NCBI RefSeq assembly: GCF_946885725.1
Contig: NZ_CAMPGZ010000243.1
Coordinates: 1 to 5,378 of the forward strand
Direction: 5' to 3'
Length of the DNA: 5,378 bases
DNA from: an uncultured Nocardioides sp.
GTDB taxonomy: Bacteria; Actinomycetota; Actinomycetes; Propionibacteriales; Nocardioidaceae
Shown: positions 1 through 5,378 of the stretch, piece by piece
Layout: each line of letters starts with the position of its first letter
How positions within the stretch are numbered: the stretch's first letter is position 1
Program-made: the position numbers and the translations under genes
The notes under the pieces: model-generated
Databases searched by the model: none
The model's input: the letters and a program-made list of their open reading frames with translations, nothing else
What the model was told of the DNA's origin: nothing

Positions 1-2
1 GC

Positions 3-50
3 ATCAGTGGCCATTCCGAAGCCACCGACGCGAGGAAGGTAGTCCAGTGA
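3..50 (+). CDS. Possible 3' end of an upstream gene (partial, uncertain)
   Basis: A frame open from the left edge ends in TGA at 48-50 and would encode about 15 C-terminal residues ([15 protein letters not shown]). Its stop overlaps the GTG start of the permease by four bases (GTGA), an arrangement also seen at the exchanger start further right in this window. Eleven of the fifteen third positions are G or C, which is more coding-like than the alternative frame that ends at TAG 40-42. The tail is too short to name a family, and it does not resemble the C-termini I know for ArcB or ArcC. It could equally be noncoding leader. Confidence 0.25.
   Translation: MSGHSEATDARKVVQ
32..39 (+). promoter_or_regulatory. 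Ribosome binding site of the permease
   Basis: The purine-rich stretch GAGGAAGG lies seven bases upstream of GTG 47 and matches the 3' end of 16S rRNA. It decides the start: the frame stays open to the left edge of the window, but no better start with such a site is visible upstream. Confidence 0.75.
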
Positions 51-1507
51 GCGCCACTGAGACCGAGACGAGCACCAGCACCGGGGTCGCCGCCCGGATG
101 AGCCTGCCCACGCTGACCGCGATGGTGGTCGGCAGCATGGTGGGTGCGGGGGTGTTCTCGCTGCCGGCCCGGTTCGGCGTCGCCACCGGCATCCTCGGCT
201 CGCTGATCGCCTGGGCCATCGCCGGCACCGGCATGCTGATGCTGGCGTTCGTCTTCCAGAACCTCGCGATCCGCAAGCCCGACCTCGACTCCGGTGTGTT
301 CATCTACGCCAAGGCCGGCTTCGGAGACTACGTCGGCTTCAACTCCGCCATCGGGTTCTGGGCGAGCGCGGTCGCCGGCAACACCTTCTACTGGGTGTTC
401 ATCACCGCGACGCTGGGCGCCTTCTTCGACGGCTTCGGCGACGGCGACACGGTCCTCGCTGCCGCGCTGGGCTCCGCCGGCGTGTGGTTCTTCCACTACC
501 TGATCGCGCGTGGGGTGCGTGACGCCGCGATCATCAACCGGATCGTCACGGTGTTGAAGATCCTGCCGATCCTGGTGTTCATCGTCGTGCTGTTCTTCGC
601 GTTCGACGCCGGCGTGTTCGCCGACAACTGGACGGCCTACGGGTACGGCGAGCTGGGCAGCCTCGACGAGCAGGTCCGCAACACGATGCTGATCACGGTC
701 TTCGTGTTCCTGGGCATCGAGGGGGCGAGCGTCTACTCCCGATACGCCAAGCGCCGCGAGGACGTCGGCAAGGCCACCGTCCTCGGCTTCCTGAGCGTGC
801 TGGCGATCTTCTCGATGGTGACGCTGTCCAGCTACTCGGTGATGCCGCAGCCGCAGATCGCCGACACGCGACAGCCGTCGATGGTCGGGGTCTTCGAGTA
901 CGTCGTCGGAGGCTGGGGTGAGGTCTTCATCAGCGTCGGCGTGATCGTCTCGGTGCTCGGCGCCTACCTGGCCTGGACGCTGATGGCGGCCGAGGTGATG
1001 TACATCCCGGCCCGCAACGAGGACTTCCCGGAGTTCCTCGGCCGCGAGAACGACAACGGCACCCCGATCACGGCTCTGGTCGTCAGCTCCCTGGCGGTGC
1101 AGGCGCTGCTGGCAGCAACGCTGGTGCTGACCGACGCGTTGAACTTCATGCTCGACCTGTGCACCAGCCTGGCACTGATCCCGTACTTCCTCGCCGCCGC
1201 CTACGCCCTCAAGATCGGGCTCACCGGTGAGGCCTACGAGACCGTGGACCGGCGCACCCGGATGCGAGAGACGATCTTCGCCGGCGTCGCCACGGCCTAC
1301 ACGATGTTCCTGTTCGAGGCCGCGGGCCTGAAGTTCCTGCTGCTCTGCACGGTCATCCTGGCGCCCGCCTCCCTGCTGTACATCAAGGCCCGCAGCGAGC
1401 GTGGCCGTCGCATCTTCACACCGACCGAGATCGCGCTGTTCGGCGTCGTGGTGGCCAGCGGCGTCATCGGCGTCGTCGGCCTGTGGACCGGCCGCATCAC
1501 CATCTGA
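47..1507 (+). CDS. arcD: Arginine/ornithine antiporter, APC superfamily (ArcD-like)
   Basis: This 486-residue integral membrane protein belongs to the basic amino acid/polyamine antiporter group of the APC superfamily and probably exchanges external arginine for internal ornithine. A short hydrophilic N-terminus rich in Glu, Ser and Thr (residues 2-13) precedes 12 to 13 hydrophobic segments, roughly at 20-40, 47-70, 98-126, 134-153, 170-187, 212-230, 244-264, 291-316, 341-362, 369-389, 408-424, 429-446 and 462-480. The first segment carries the unwound-helix substrate motif [12 protein letters not shown] (29-40). The stretch [21 protein letters not shown] (split here as GIEGASVYS 223-231 and [11 protein letters not shown] 233-243) is typical of ArcD/LysI-type antiporters. 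Length fits the family. The start is GTG with a good ribosome binding site. Arginine deiminase follows after 26 bases, which is the main reason to prefer arginine/ornithine over lysine or another cationic substrate; arginine/citrulline or arginine/agmatine exchange cannot be excluded. Confidence 0.88.
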   Translation: MSATETETSTSTGVAARMSLPTLTAMVVGSMVGAGVFSLPARFGVATGILGSLIAWAIAGTGMLMLAFVFQNLAIRKPDLDSGVFIYAKAGFGDYVGFNSAIGFWASAVAGNTFYWVFITATLGAFFDGFGDGDTVLAAALGSAGVWFFHYLIARGVRDAAIINRIVTVLKILPILVFIVVLFFAFDAGVFADNWTAYGYGELGSLDEQVRNTMLITVFVFLGIEGASVYSRYAKRREDVGKATVLGFLSVLAIFSMVTLSSYSVMPQPQIADTRQPSMVGVFEYVVGGWGEVFISVGVIVSVLGAYLAWTLMAAEVMYIPARNEDFPEFLGRENDNGTPITALVVSSLAVQALLAATLVLTDALNFMLDLCTSLALIPYFLAAAYALKIGLTGEAYETVDRRTRMRETIFAGVATAYTMFLFEAAGLKFLLLCTVILAPASLLYIKARSERGRRIFTPTEIALFGVVVASGVIGVVGLWTGRITI

Positions 1508-1520
1508 GACTCGCGCACCA

Positions 1521-1527
1521 GAAAGGA
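1521..1527 (+). promoter_or_regulatory. Ribosome binding site of arcA
   Basis: GAAAGGA sits six bases before ATG 1534. It selects this ATG over an in-frame ATG at 1483 that lies inside the permease gene and would add 17 residues absent from arginine deiminases. Confidence 0.75.
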
Positions 1528-1533
1528 CCTGGC

Positions 1534-2793
1534 ATGACCGAAACAGCTGCTCCGTCCGCGACGTACGGCGTCCACTCCGAGGTCGGTCGGCTCCGCAAGG
1601 TGCTCGTCTGCCGTCCCGGCCTCGCGCACCGCCGGCTCACGCCGACCAACAGCGACGAGCTGCTCTTCGACGACGTGATGTGGGTCGAGAACGCCCAGCG
1701 CGACCACGCGGACTTCGTCAACAAGATGACCCAGCGCGGCGTCGAGGTCGTCGAGCTCCATGACCTGCTCGCGCAGACCATGGACATCCCGGGTGCGCGG
1801 GACTGGCTGCTCGATCGCAAGATCGTGCCGAACCGTGTCGGCCTCGGTCTCGTCGACGCGACGCGCGGCTACCTCGAGTCGTTGGACTCACCGCAGCTGG
1901 CGGAGTATCTCATCGGTGGCCTCGCGACCCAGGACCTGCCTGAGCAGCACCGCACGCCGTACCTCGCCCTGGCCCGGGAGTCGACCGGCGCAAGGGAGTA
2001 CCTCATGCCGCCGCTGCCCAACACGCTCTACACCCGCGACACCACCTGCTGGCTGTACGGCGGGGTCACGATGAACCCGCTGTACTGGCCGGCGCGCAAG
2101 GACGAGACGCTGATCTACAAGGCGATCTACCAGTTCCACCCCGACTTCGTGGGGTCGACCGTGTGGTGGGGCGACCCCGACCAGGACTGGGCGCAGGCGA
2201 CGTTCGAGGGCGGCGACATCATGCCTGTCGGCAACGGTGTGGTCCTGATGGGCATGAGCGAGCGCACCTCGCGGCAGGCGATCACGCAAGTCGCGGCGGC
2301 GCTCTTCGCGCAGGGCGCCGCGGAGCGGGTGATCGTGGCCGGGATGCCCAAGCTCCGGGCTGCGATGCACCTCGACACGGTGTTCACGTTCGCCGACCGC
2401 GACATCGTCACGCTGTACCCGACGATCATGGACGCGGTGCACACGTTCACCCTGCTGCCTTCCGACAAGGCGCCTGGCCTCGACGTCGTTGACGAGGGTG
2501 ACACGCCGTTCGTGGACGTCGTCGCGAAGTCGCTCGGCCTGAGCAAGCTCCAGGTGATCGAGACCGGTGGTGACGTCTACCAGTCGGAGCGGCAGCAGTG
2601 GGACAGCGGGAACAACGCGGTGGCTCTCGAGCCGGGCGTGGTGTTCACCTACGACCGGAACACCCTGACCAACACGCTGCTCCGGAAGGCGGGCGTCGAG
2701 GTGATCACGATCGTCGGCGCCGAGCTCGGGCGCGGTCGCGGGGGTGGGCACTGCATGACCTGCCCGATCATCCGCGAACCCGTCGAGTTCTGA
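1534..2793 (+). CDS. arcA: Arginine deiminase
   Basis: This cytoplasmic enzyme hydrolyses L-arginine to L-citrulline and ammonia (EC 3.5.3.6), the first step of the arginine deiminase pathway. The product is 419 residues, within one residue of the Pseudomonas aeruginosa enzyme, and the catalytic set appears at the corresponding positions shifted by one: Asp169 in TRDTT, Glu225 and Asp228 in FEGGD, His279 and Asp281 in MHLDT, and the nucleophile Cys407 in GGHCMTCP. Arg402 in GRGRGGGH matches the loop arginine that contacts substrate. The N-terminal [15 protein letters not shown] (15-29) is the usual opening strand of the guanidino-group-modifying fold. All key residues are present and there is no frameshift, so the enzyme should be active. 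It lies 26 bases after the antiporter gene with no room for a terminator, so the two are probably cotranscribed. Ornithine carbamoyltransferase and carbamate kinase genes, often next in such operons, are not in the window. Confidence 0.97.
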   Translation: MTETAAPSATYGVHSEVGRLRKVLVCRPGLAHRRLTPTNSDELLFDDVMWVENAQRDHADFVNKMTQRGVEVVELHDLLAQTMDIPGARDWLLDRKIVPNRVGLGLVDATRGYLESLDSPQLAEYLIGGLATQDLPEQHRTPYLALARESTGAREYLMPPLPNTLYTRDTTCWLYGGVTMNPLYWPARKDETLIYKAIYQFHPDFVGSTVWWGDPDQDWAQATFEGGDIMPVGNGVVLMGMSERTSRQAITQVAAALFAQGAAERVIVAGMPKLRAAMHLDTVFTFADRDIVTLYPTIMDAVHTFTLLPSDKAPGLDVVDEGDTPFVDVVAKSLGLSKLQVIETGGDVYQSERQQWDSGNNAVALEPGVVFTYDRNTLTNTLLRKAGVEVITIVGAELGRGRGGGHCMTCPIIREPVEF

Positions 2794-2795
2794 TG
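2791..2795 (+). other. TGATG stop/start overlap (arcA to META lipoprotein)
   Basis: The last base of the arcA TGA (2791-2793) is the first base of the lipoprotein ATG (2793-2795). With no clear Shine-Dalgarno sequence in the preceding 20 bases, reinitiation by ribosomes finishing arcA is the likely way the lipoprotein is translated (inference). Confidence 0.7.
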
Positions 2796-3623
2796 TCCGC
2801 GCGGGCCGCCGCGGCGACCGTGCTGGCGCTCGTGACGGCTGCCGGGTGCGTGGCCGAGAGCGAACCCAGAAGCGACCCGATCACGCCCAGCACGCCGCAG
2901 GACAGCGCATCGGGGCAGCCGGTCGCTGCGGCGGACCTGACCGCCGCTTCGTTCGTGTCGACGAGGGTCGAGGGTCATGACCTCGTCGAGGGCTCGGAGG
3001 TGCTGCTGGTGTTCGAGCTCGGCACGATGGCGGTGTCGGCGGGCTGCAACACGATGTTCGGTGAGTTCGTGGTCGACGACGGCACCCTCCGCTGGAGCAG
3101 CGGCCCCGCTCAGACGCTGAAGGCGTGCAGCGACGAGCTGACCGCCCAGGACCAGTGGCTGACCGCGTTGCTCACCGACGGCGTCTCCACGTCGTACGAC
3201 GGACGCGACCTCGTGCTGACCGCCGGGGACGTCACGATCGAGCTCGCCGAGCAGTCGTCCGCGCAGGAGGACGACCTGTCCGCGCTCCTGGACCGCACCT
3301 GGACCGTGCTCGGCACCATCGCCGACGGCGCCGCGCAACGACTGCCGCGTCGCAACCGGCCGCCGACCATCGGGGTCCGCGCCGATGGTTTCTCGCGCTT
3401 GAACACCGGCTGCAACACCGGCCGCACCGTGGTGCGGGTCCGTGACGACGGGTTCGTCTTCGGGCCGACCACGACCACGCGGCAGCGCTGCCGCCAACCG
3501 GAGCGGGAGATCCAGCGCCGGGTCCTCGCCGTGCTCGACGGACCCAGCGACTCGGCGTACACGCACGACGACGTGCTGGTCGTCACGAAGGGTGACTACG
3601 GTCTGGTCCTCGACGTCTCCTGA
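2793..3623 (+). CDS. Secreted lipoprotein with two META (HslJ-like) domains
   Basis: The 276-residue product starts with a short lipoprotein signal: one Arg at position 4, a hydrophobic Ala/Val/Leu core, and a lipobox-like TAAGC ending at Cys19. It should be exported and lipid-anchored on the outer face of the membrane. Residues 20-48 form a Ser/Pro/Thr/Gln-rich linker. Two META-type repeats follow, about 49-155 and 166-276. Each has the hallmark GCNT (Cys85 and Cys207) and a second cysteine about 26 residues later (Cys112 in LKACSDE, Cys233 in QRCRQPE), followed by a helix ending in L..LL.G or VLAVLDG. META domains are known from E. coli HslJ, linked to heat and novobiocin tolerance, but no molecular activity is settled, so function here is open. 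ATG 2793 overlaps the arcA stop (TGATG) and no strong ribosome binding site precedes it, suggesting translational coupling. The frame is open further upstream inside arcA, but only this start gives a signal peptide. Confidence 0.85.
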   Translation: MSARAAAATVLALVTAAGCVAESEPRSDPITPSTPQDSASGQPVAAADLTAASFVSTRVEGHDLVEGSEVLLVFELGTMAVSAGCNTMFGEFVVDDGTLRWSSGPAQTLKACSDELTAQDQWLTALLTDGVSTSYDGRDLVLTAGDVTIELAEQSSAQEDDLSALLDRTWTVLGTIADGAAQRLPRRNRPPTIGVRADGFSRLNTGCNTGRTVVRVRDDGFVFGPTTTTRQRCRQPEREIQRRVLAVLDGPSDSAYTHDDVLVVTKGDYGLVLDVS

Positions 3624-3626
3624 CCC

Positions 3627-4568
3627 TCACGTGCGGCGCCACGCCACCCAGGCCATGTAGGCCAGGTAGGCCGTCAGGAACGCGCCGCCCTCGAGACGCG
3701 AGATCCGGGCACCGGTCAGGAACACCGGCACCGTGGCGACGCCGACCACGGCAAGCAGGAGGAGGTCGGCGACGAGCACGTCGCGGGGGACCGGGAGGCC
3801 GTGCGGCGCGACCAGCACGGTCACCGCCAGGACAGCGGCGATGTTGTAGATGCTCGAGCCGAGCAGGTTCCCGATGGCGATGTCCCGGTCGCCGCGGACA
3901 GTCGACAGCACCGTGGTGGCGAGCTCTGGAGCCGAGGTGCCGATGGCGACGACCGTGAGACCGATGACCGCGTCGCTGACGCCGAGTGTCTGGGCGACGG
4001 CGACCGCGCCGTCCACCAGGAGCTCGGCTCCCAGCACGGTGACGAGCAGCCCGACGACGAGCAGGAGCGTCAGAACCAGTGGGCTGCGCGGCGGCACCGC
4101 CGGGCTCTCGTCGGAAGGCGGGTTGCGACGGCTGGTACGCAGCAGCCCGACCGTGTAGCCGATCCCCGCGAGCAGCAGGACGGCGCCGTCGACCCGGGAG
4201 AGCGTGCCGTCGACCGAGAGCAGCACCAGCAGCAGCGCGGCCCCGGTCATGGCGGGGAGGTCGAACCGCAGCGTCGCCCGGTCCAGCGCGATGGGCACGA
4301 GCGCGGCGCTCAGGCCGAGGATCAGCAGGATGTTGACGAGGTTGGTGCCGACGATGTTGCCCACCGCGAGGCCAGGGCTGCCGCTGAGGGCGGCGTCGAC
4401 CCCGACCGCGAGCTCGGGCACGCTCGTCCCCAGGGACACCACCGTCAGACCGATGATGATCGGGGGCACGCCGAGCCGGGCCGCGATCCCCGCACCGGCC
4501 CGTACGACGAGCTCCGCGCCGGCGACGAGCCCGATGAGGCCGCCGGCGACCAGGAGCGCGTCCGTCAC
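3627..4568 (-). CDS. Na+/Ca2+ exchanger family protein (YrbG-type calcium/sodium antiporter)
   Basis: This 313-residue membrane protein has the two inverted alpha repeats of the Ca2+:cation antiporter (CaCA) family. Repeat 1 (about 40-82) contains GTSVPE 47-52 and GNIVGTNLVN 70-79; repeat 2 (about 203-243) contains GTSAPE 210-215 and GNLLGSSIYN 233-242. Glu52 and Glu215 are the expected cation-coordinating acids. About ten hydrophobic segments, five per half, flank a hydrophilic loop at 143-163 rich in Arg, Pro and Ser. Length matches the prokaryotic YrbG/NCX_Mj group. Family members exchange Na+ (or H+) for Ca2+ across the cytoplasmic membrane; the ion preference here is inferred, not visible. 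By spacing from the Glu, Asn79 and Asn242 occupy the other two central site positions; NCX_Mj has Asp at the second. The GTG start at 4568-4566 overlaps the stop of the upstream HtrA protease by four bases and lacks an obvious ribosome binding site of its own. Transcription converges on the META lipoprotein gene. Confidence 0.9.
   Translation of the reverse strand: MTDALLVAGGLIGLVAGAELVVRAGAGIAARLGVPPIIIGLTVVSLGTSVPELAVGVDAALSGSPGLAVGNIVGTNLVNILLILGLSAALVPIALDRATLRFDLPAMTGAALLLVLLSVDGTLSRVDGAVLLLAGIGYTVGLLRTSRRNPPSDESPAVPPRSPLVLTLLLVVGLLVTVLGAELLVDGAVAVAQTLGVSDAVIGLTVVAIGTSAPELATTVLSTVRGDRDIAIGNLLGSSIYNIAAVLAVTVLVAPHGLPVPRDVLVADLLLLAVVGVATVPVFLTGARISRLEGGAFLTAYLAYMAWVAWRRT
4565..4568 (-). other. 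GTGA start/stop overlap (HtrA to exchanger)
   Basis: On the minus strand the exchanger GTG (4568-4566) overlaps the protease TGA (4567-4565) by four bases. The sequence just upstream is C/G-rich without a clear purine-rich ribosome binding site, so the exchanger is probably translated by coupling to the protease (inference). Confidence 0.7.
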
Positions 4569-5378
4569 GACGCCGGCCGGGCGTCAGCGGGCTGGTCGGC
4601 GTCCTGGACGACGAGCGAGGCGGTCGACTGCCGGCCGTTCCGGTCGAACGTCACCGGCACGCTCTCCCCGATCTCGGTCTGCAGCTCGGCGCTCACCAGG
4701 TCGTCGCGGCTGCGCACGTGCTCGCCGTCGATGTCGACCAGGACGTCCCCCGGTCGCAGCCCCGCCTGCTCGGCGGCCCCGCCGGGAACCACCGCCTGGA
4801 TCAGCAGGCCCGGCGGTCGACCGGCCTGCGCGGCCAGCTCCGCTGGGAGGGCGGCTACCTGCAGCCCGAAGCTGGGGTGCACGACCTCACCGGAGCTGAT
4901 CAGCTCGGCGGCGAGCCGCTCGACGAGCGACGACGGGATGGCGAACCCGAGGCCGGCGCTGCCCGTCTCGCCCCCCGGTGTGGCCCCGGCGGTGTTGATG
5001 CCGACCAGGCGTCCGTCGCAGTCGACCAGGGCGCCGCCGCTGTTCCCCGGGTTGATCGCCGCGTCCGTCTGGATGGCACCGACCAGGTGGGTGGTGACGT
5101 CCTCGGCGGAGGGGACGCGGATGTAGCGGTCCGTCGCGCTGACGATCCCGCTGGTCACGGTGGAGCTGAGCCCGAGCGGCGCGCCGAGCGCGACGACCGG
5201 CTGGCCCACCGAGAGCGACTCGGAGTCCCCGACGGCGACGGGCCCGGCCTCCGGTGGTCGTTCGTCGACCGCCACCACGGCGAGGTCGGTCAGCGCGTCC
5301 GCGCCGACCAGGTCTCCCTCGACCGTCCGGCCGTCGGAGAAGGTCACGCGCAACGCGGTGTCGCCGTGGCCGGACGCG
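4565..5378 (-). CDS. HtrA/DegP-type trypsin-like serine protease with PDZ domain (5' part outside window)
   Basis: This is the C-terminal part of an S1C-family protease, which degrades misfolded proteins on the outer side of the cytoplasmic membrane. The frame stays open through the right edge at 5378, so the true start, any signal or membrane anchor, and the catalytic His lie beyond the window; the TTG at 5353 falls inside the conserved protease core (RVTFSDGR) and is not the start. Visible core elements are the catalytic Asp in LTDLAVV (codon 5287-5285), VVALGAPLGL, a Thr/Ser-rich activation-loop stretch, QTDAAINPGNSGGAL with the nucleophile Ser (codon 5041-5039), and GINTAG. A single PDZ domain covers about 4600-4900, with the usual GLLIQAVVPGGAAEQAGLRPGD region and a final V.VTF.RNG strand. 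Actinobacterial HtrA/PepD proteins commonly have a single PDZ domain, as here. The C-terminus overlaps the exchanger start, so the two genes form an operon. Confidence 0.93.
   Translation of the reverse strand, partial: ASGHGDTALRVTFSDGRTVEGDLVGADALTDLAVVAVDERPPEAGPVAVGDSESLSVGQPVVALGAPLGLSSTVTSGIVSATDRYIRVPSAEDVTTHLVGAIQTDAAINPGNSGGALVDCDGRLVGINTAGATPGGETGSAGLGFAIPSSLVERLAAELISSGEVVHPSFGLQVAALPAELAAQAGRPPGLLIQAVVPGGAAEQAGLRPGDVLVDIDGEHVRSRDDLVSAELQTEIGESVPVTFDRNGRQSTASLVVQDADQPADARPAS

Noticed and set aside
1888..2751. A 287-codon open frame on the - strand opposite arcA
   Set aside because: It is Arg/His/Val/Glu-rich low-complexity sequence with no recognisable fold, antisense to a gene with every catalytic residue intact.
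2598..2792. N-terminal extension of the lipoprotein gene inside arcA
   Set aside because: The 65 extra residues are Arg/Gly-rich, overlap arcA in another frame, and would bury the lipoprotein signal peptide that begins at 2793.
2649..3566. A 305-codon open frame on the - strand opposite the META lipoprotein
   Set aside because: Its composition is typical of a high-GC shadow frame, while the + strand gene has a signal peptide and paired META motifs.
3628..3645. Possible hairpin around ggcgcc at the end of the exchanger gene
   Set aside because: It has no loop, an imperfect stem and no T-run, so it cannot be supported as a terminator.
3649..3674. Short direct repeat built from taggcca/taggccg units
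   Set aside because: It encodes the AYLAYMA end of the last exchanger membrane segment, where repeated Ala-Tyr codons explain it.
3801..5126. A 441-codon open frame on the + strand opposite the exchanger and HtrA genes
   Set aside because: Its product is dominated by Arg, Asp, Gln, Gly, His and Ser without hydrophobic pattern or motif, as expected of an antisense shadow in high-GC DNA. Both minus-strand genes beneath it have strong family motifs.
5351..5353. TTG as the start of the HtrA gene
   Set aside because: The frame continues to the window edge, and starting here would remove the catalytic His and the first half of the protease domain.

Overview
The window looks like ordinary chromosome from a high-GC Gram-positive bacterium, most likely an actinomycete. 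The support is the strong G/C preference at third codon positions in every gene, the use of GTG starts, tight packing with overlapping start/stop codons, and a lipoprotein with a short Ala-rich signal peptide. I cannot fix the genus from sequence alone; something near Nocardioides or its relatives is a guess.

The left half, on the + strand, is an arginine-catabolism module. A 13-segment-scale APC-family permease of the arginine/ornithine antiporter type (ArcD, 47-1507) is followed 26 bases later by a complete arginine deiminase (ArcA, 1534-2793) with all its expected catalytic residues. A lipoprotein with two META (HslJ-like) domains (2793-3623) starts on the last base of the arcA stop codon (TGATG). 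The likely flow is arginine uptake by ArcD, deimination to citrulline and ammonia by ArcA, and export of ornithine in exchange for arginine if the rest of the pathway (arcB, arcC) exists elsewhere. Neither arcB nor arcC is in the window. The first 50 bases may hold the last codons of an upstream gene that overlaps the permease start by 4 bases.

The right half, on the - strand, is a second pair. A periplasmic-type HtrA/DegP serine protease (S1C, one PDZ domain), cut by the right edge of the window, is followed with a 4-base GTGA overlap by a YrbG-type Na+/Ca2+ exchanger (3627-4568). The two operons converge tail to tail with only three bases between their stop codons, so no separate intergenic terminator is present.

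No RNA gene, mobile element, CRISPR array, or noncoding stretch longer than about 50 bases is visible. I see no clearly new system. The most interesting points are the tandem-META lipoprotein coupled to arcA and the exchanger coupled to a surface-stress protease.
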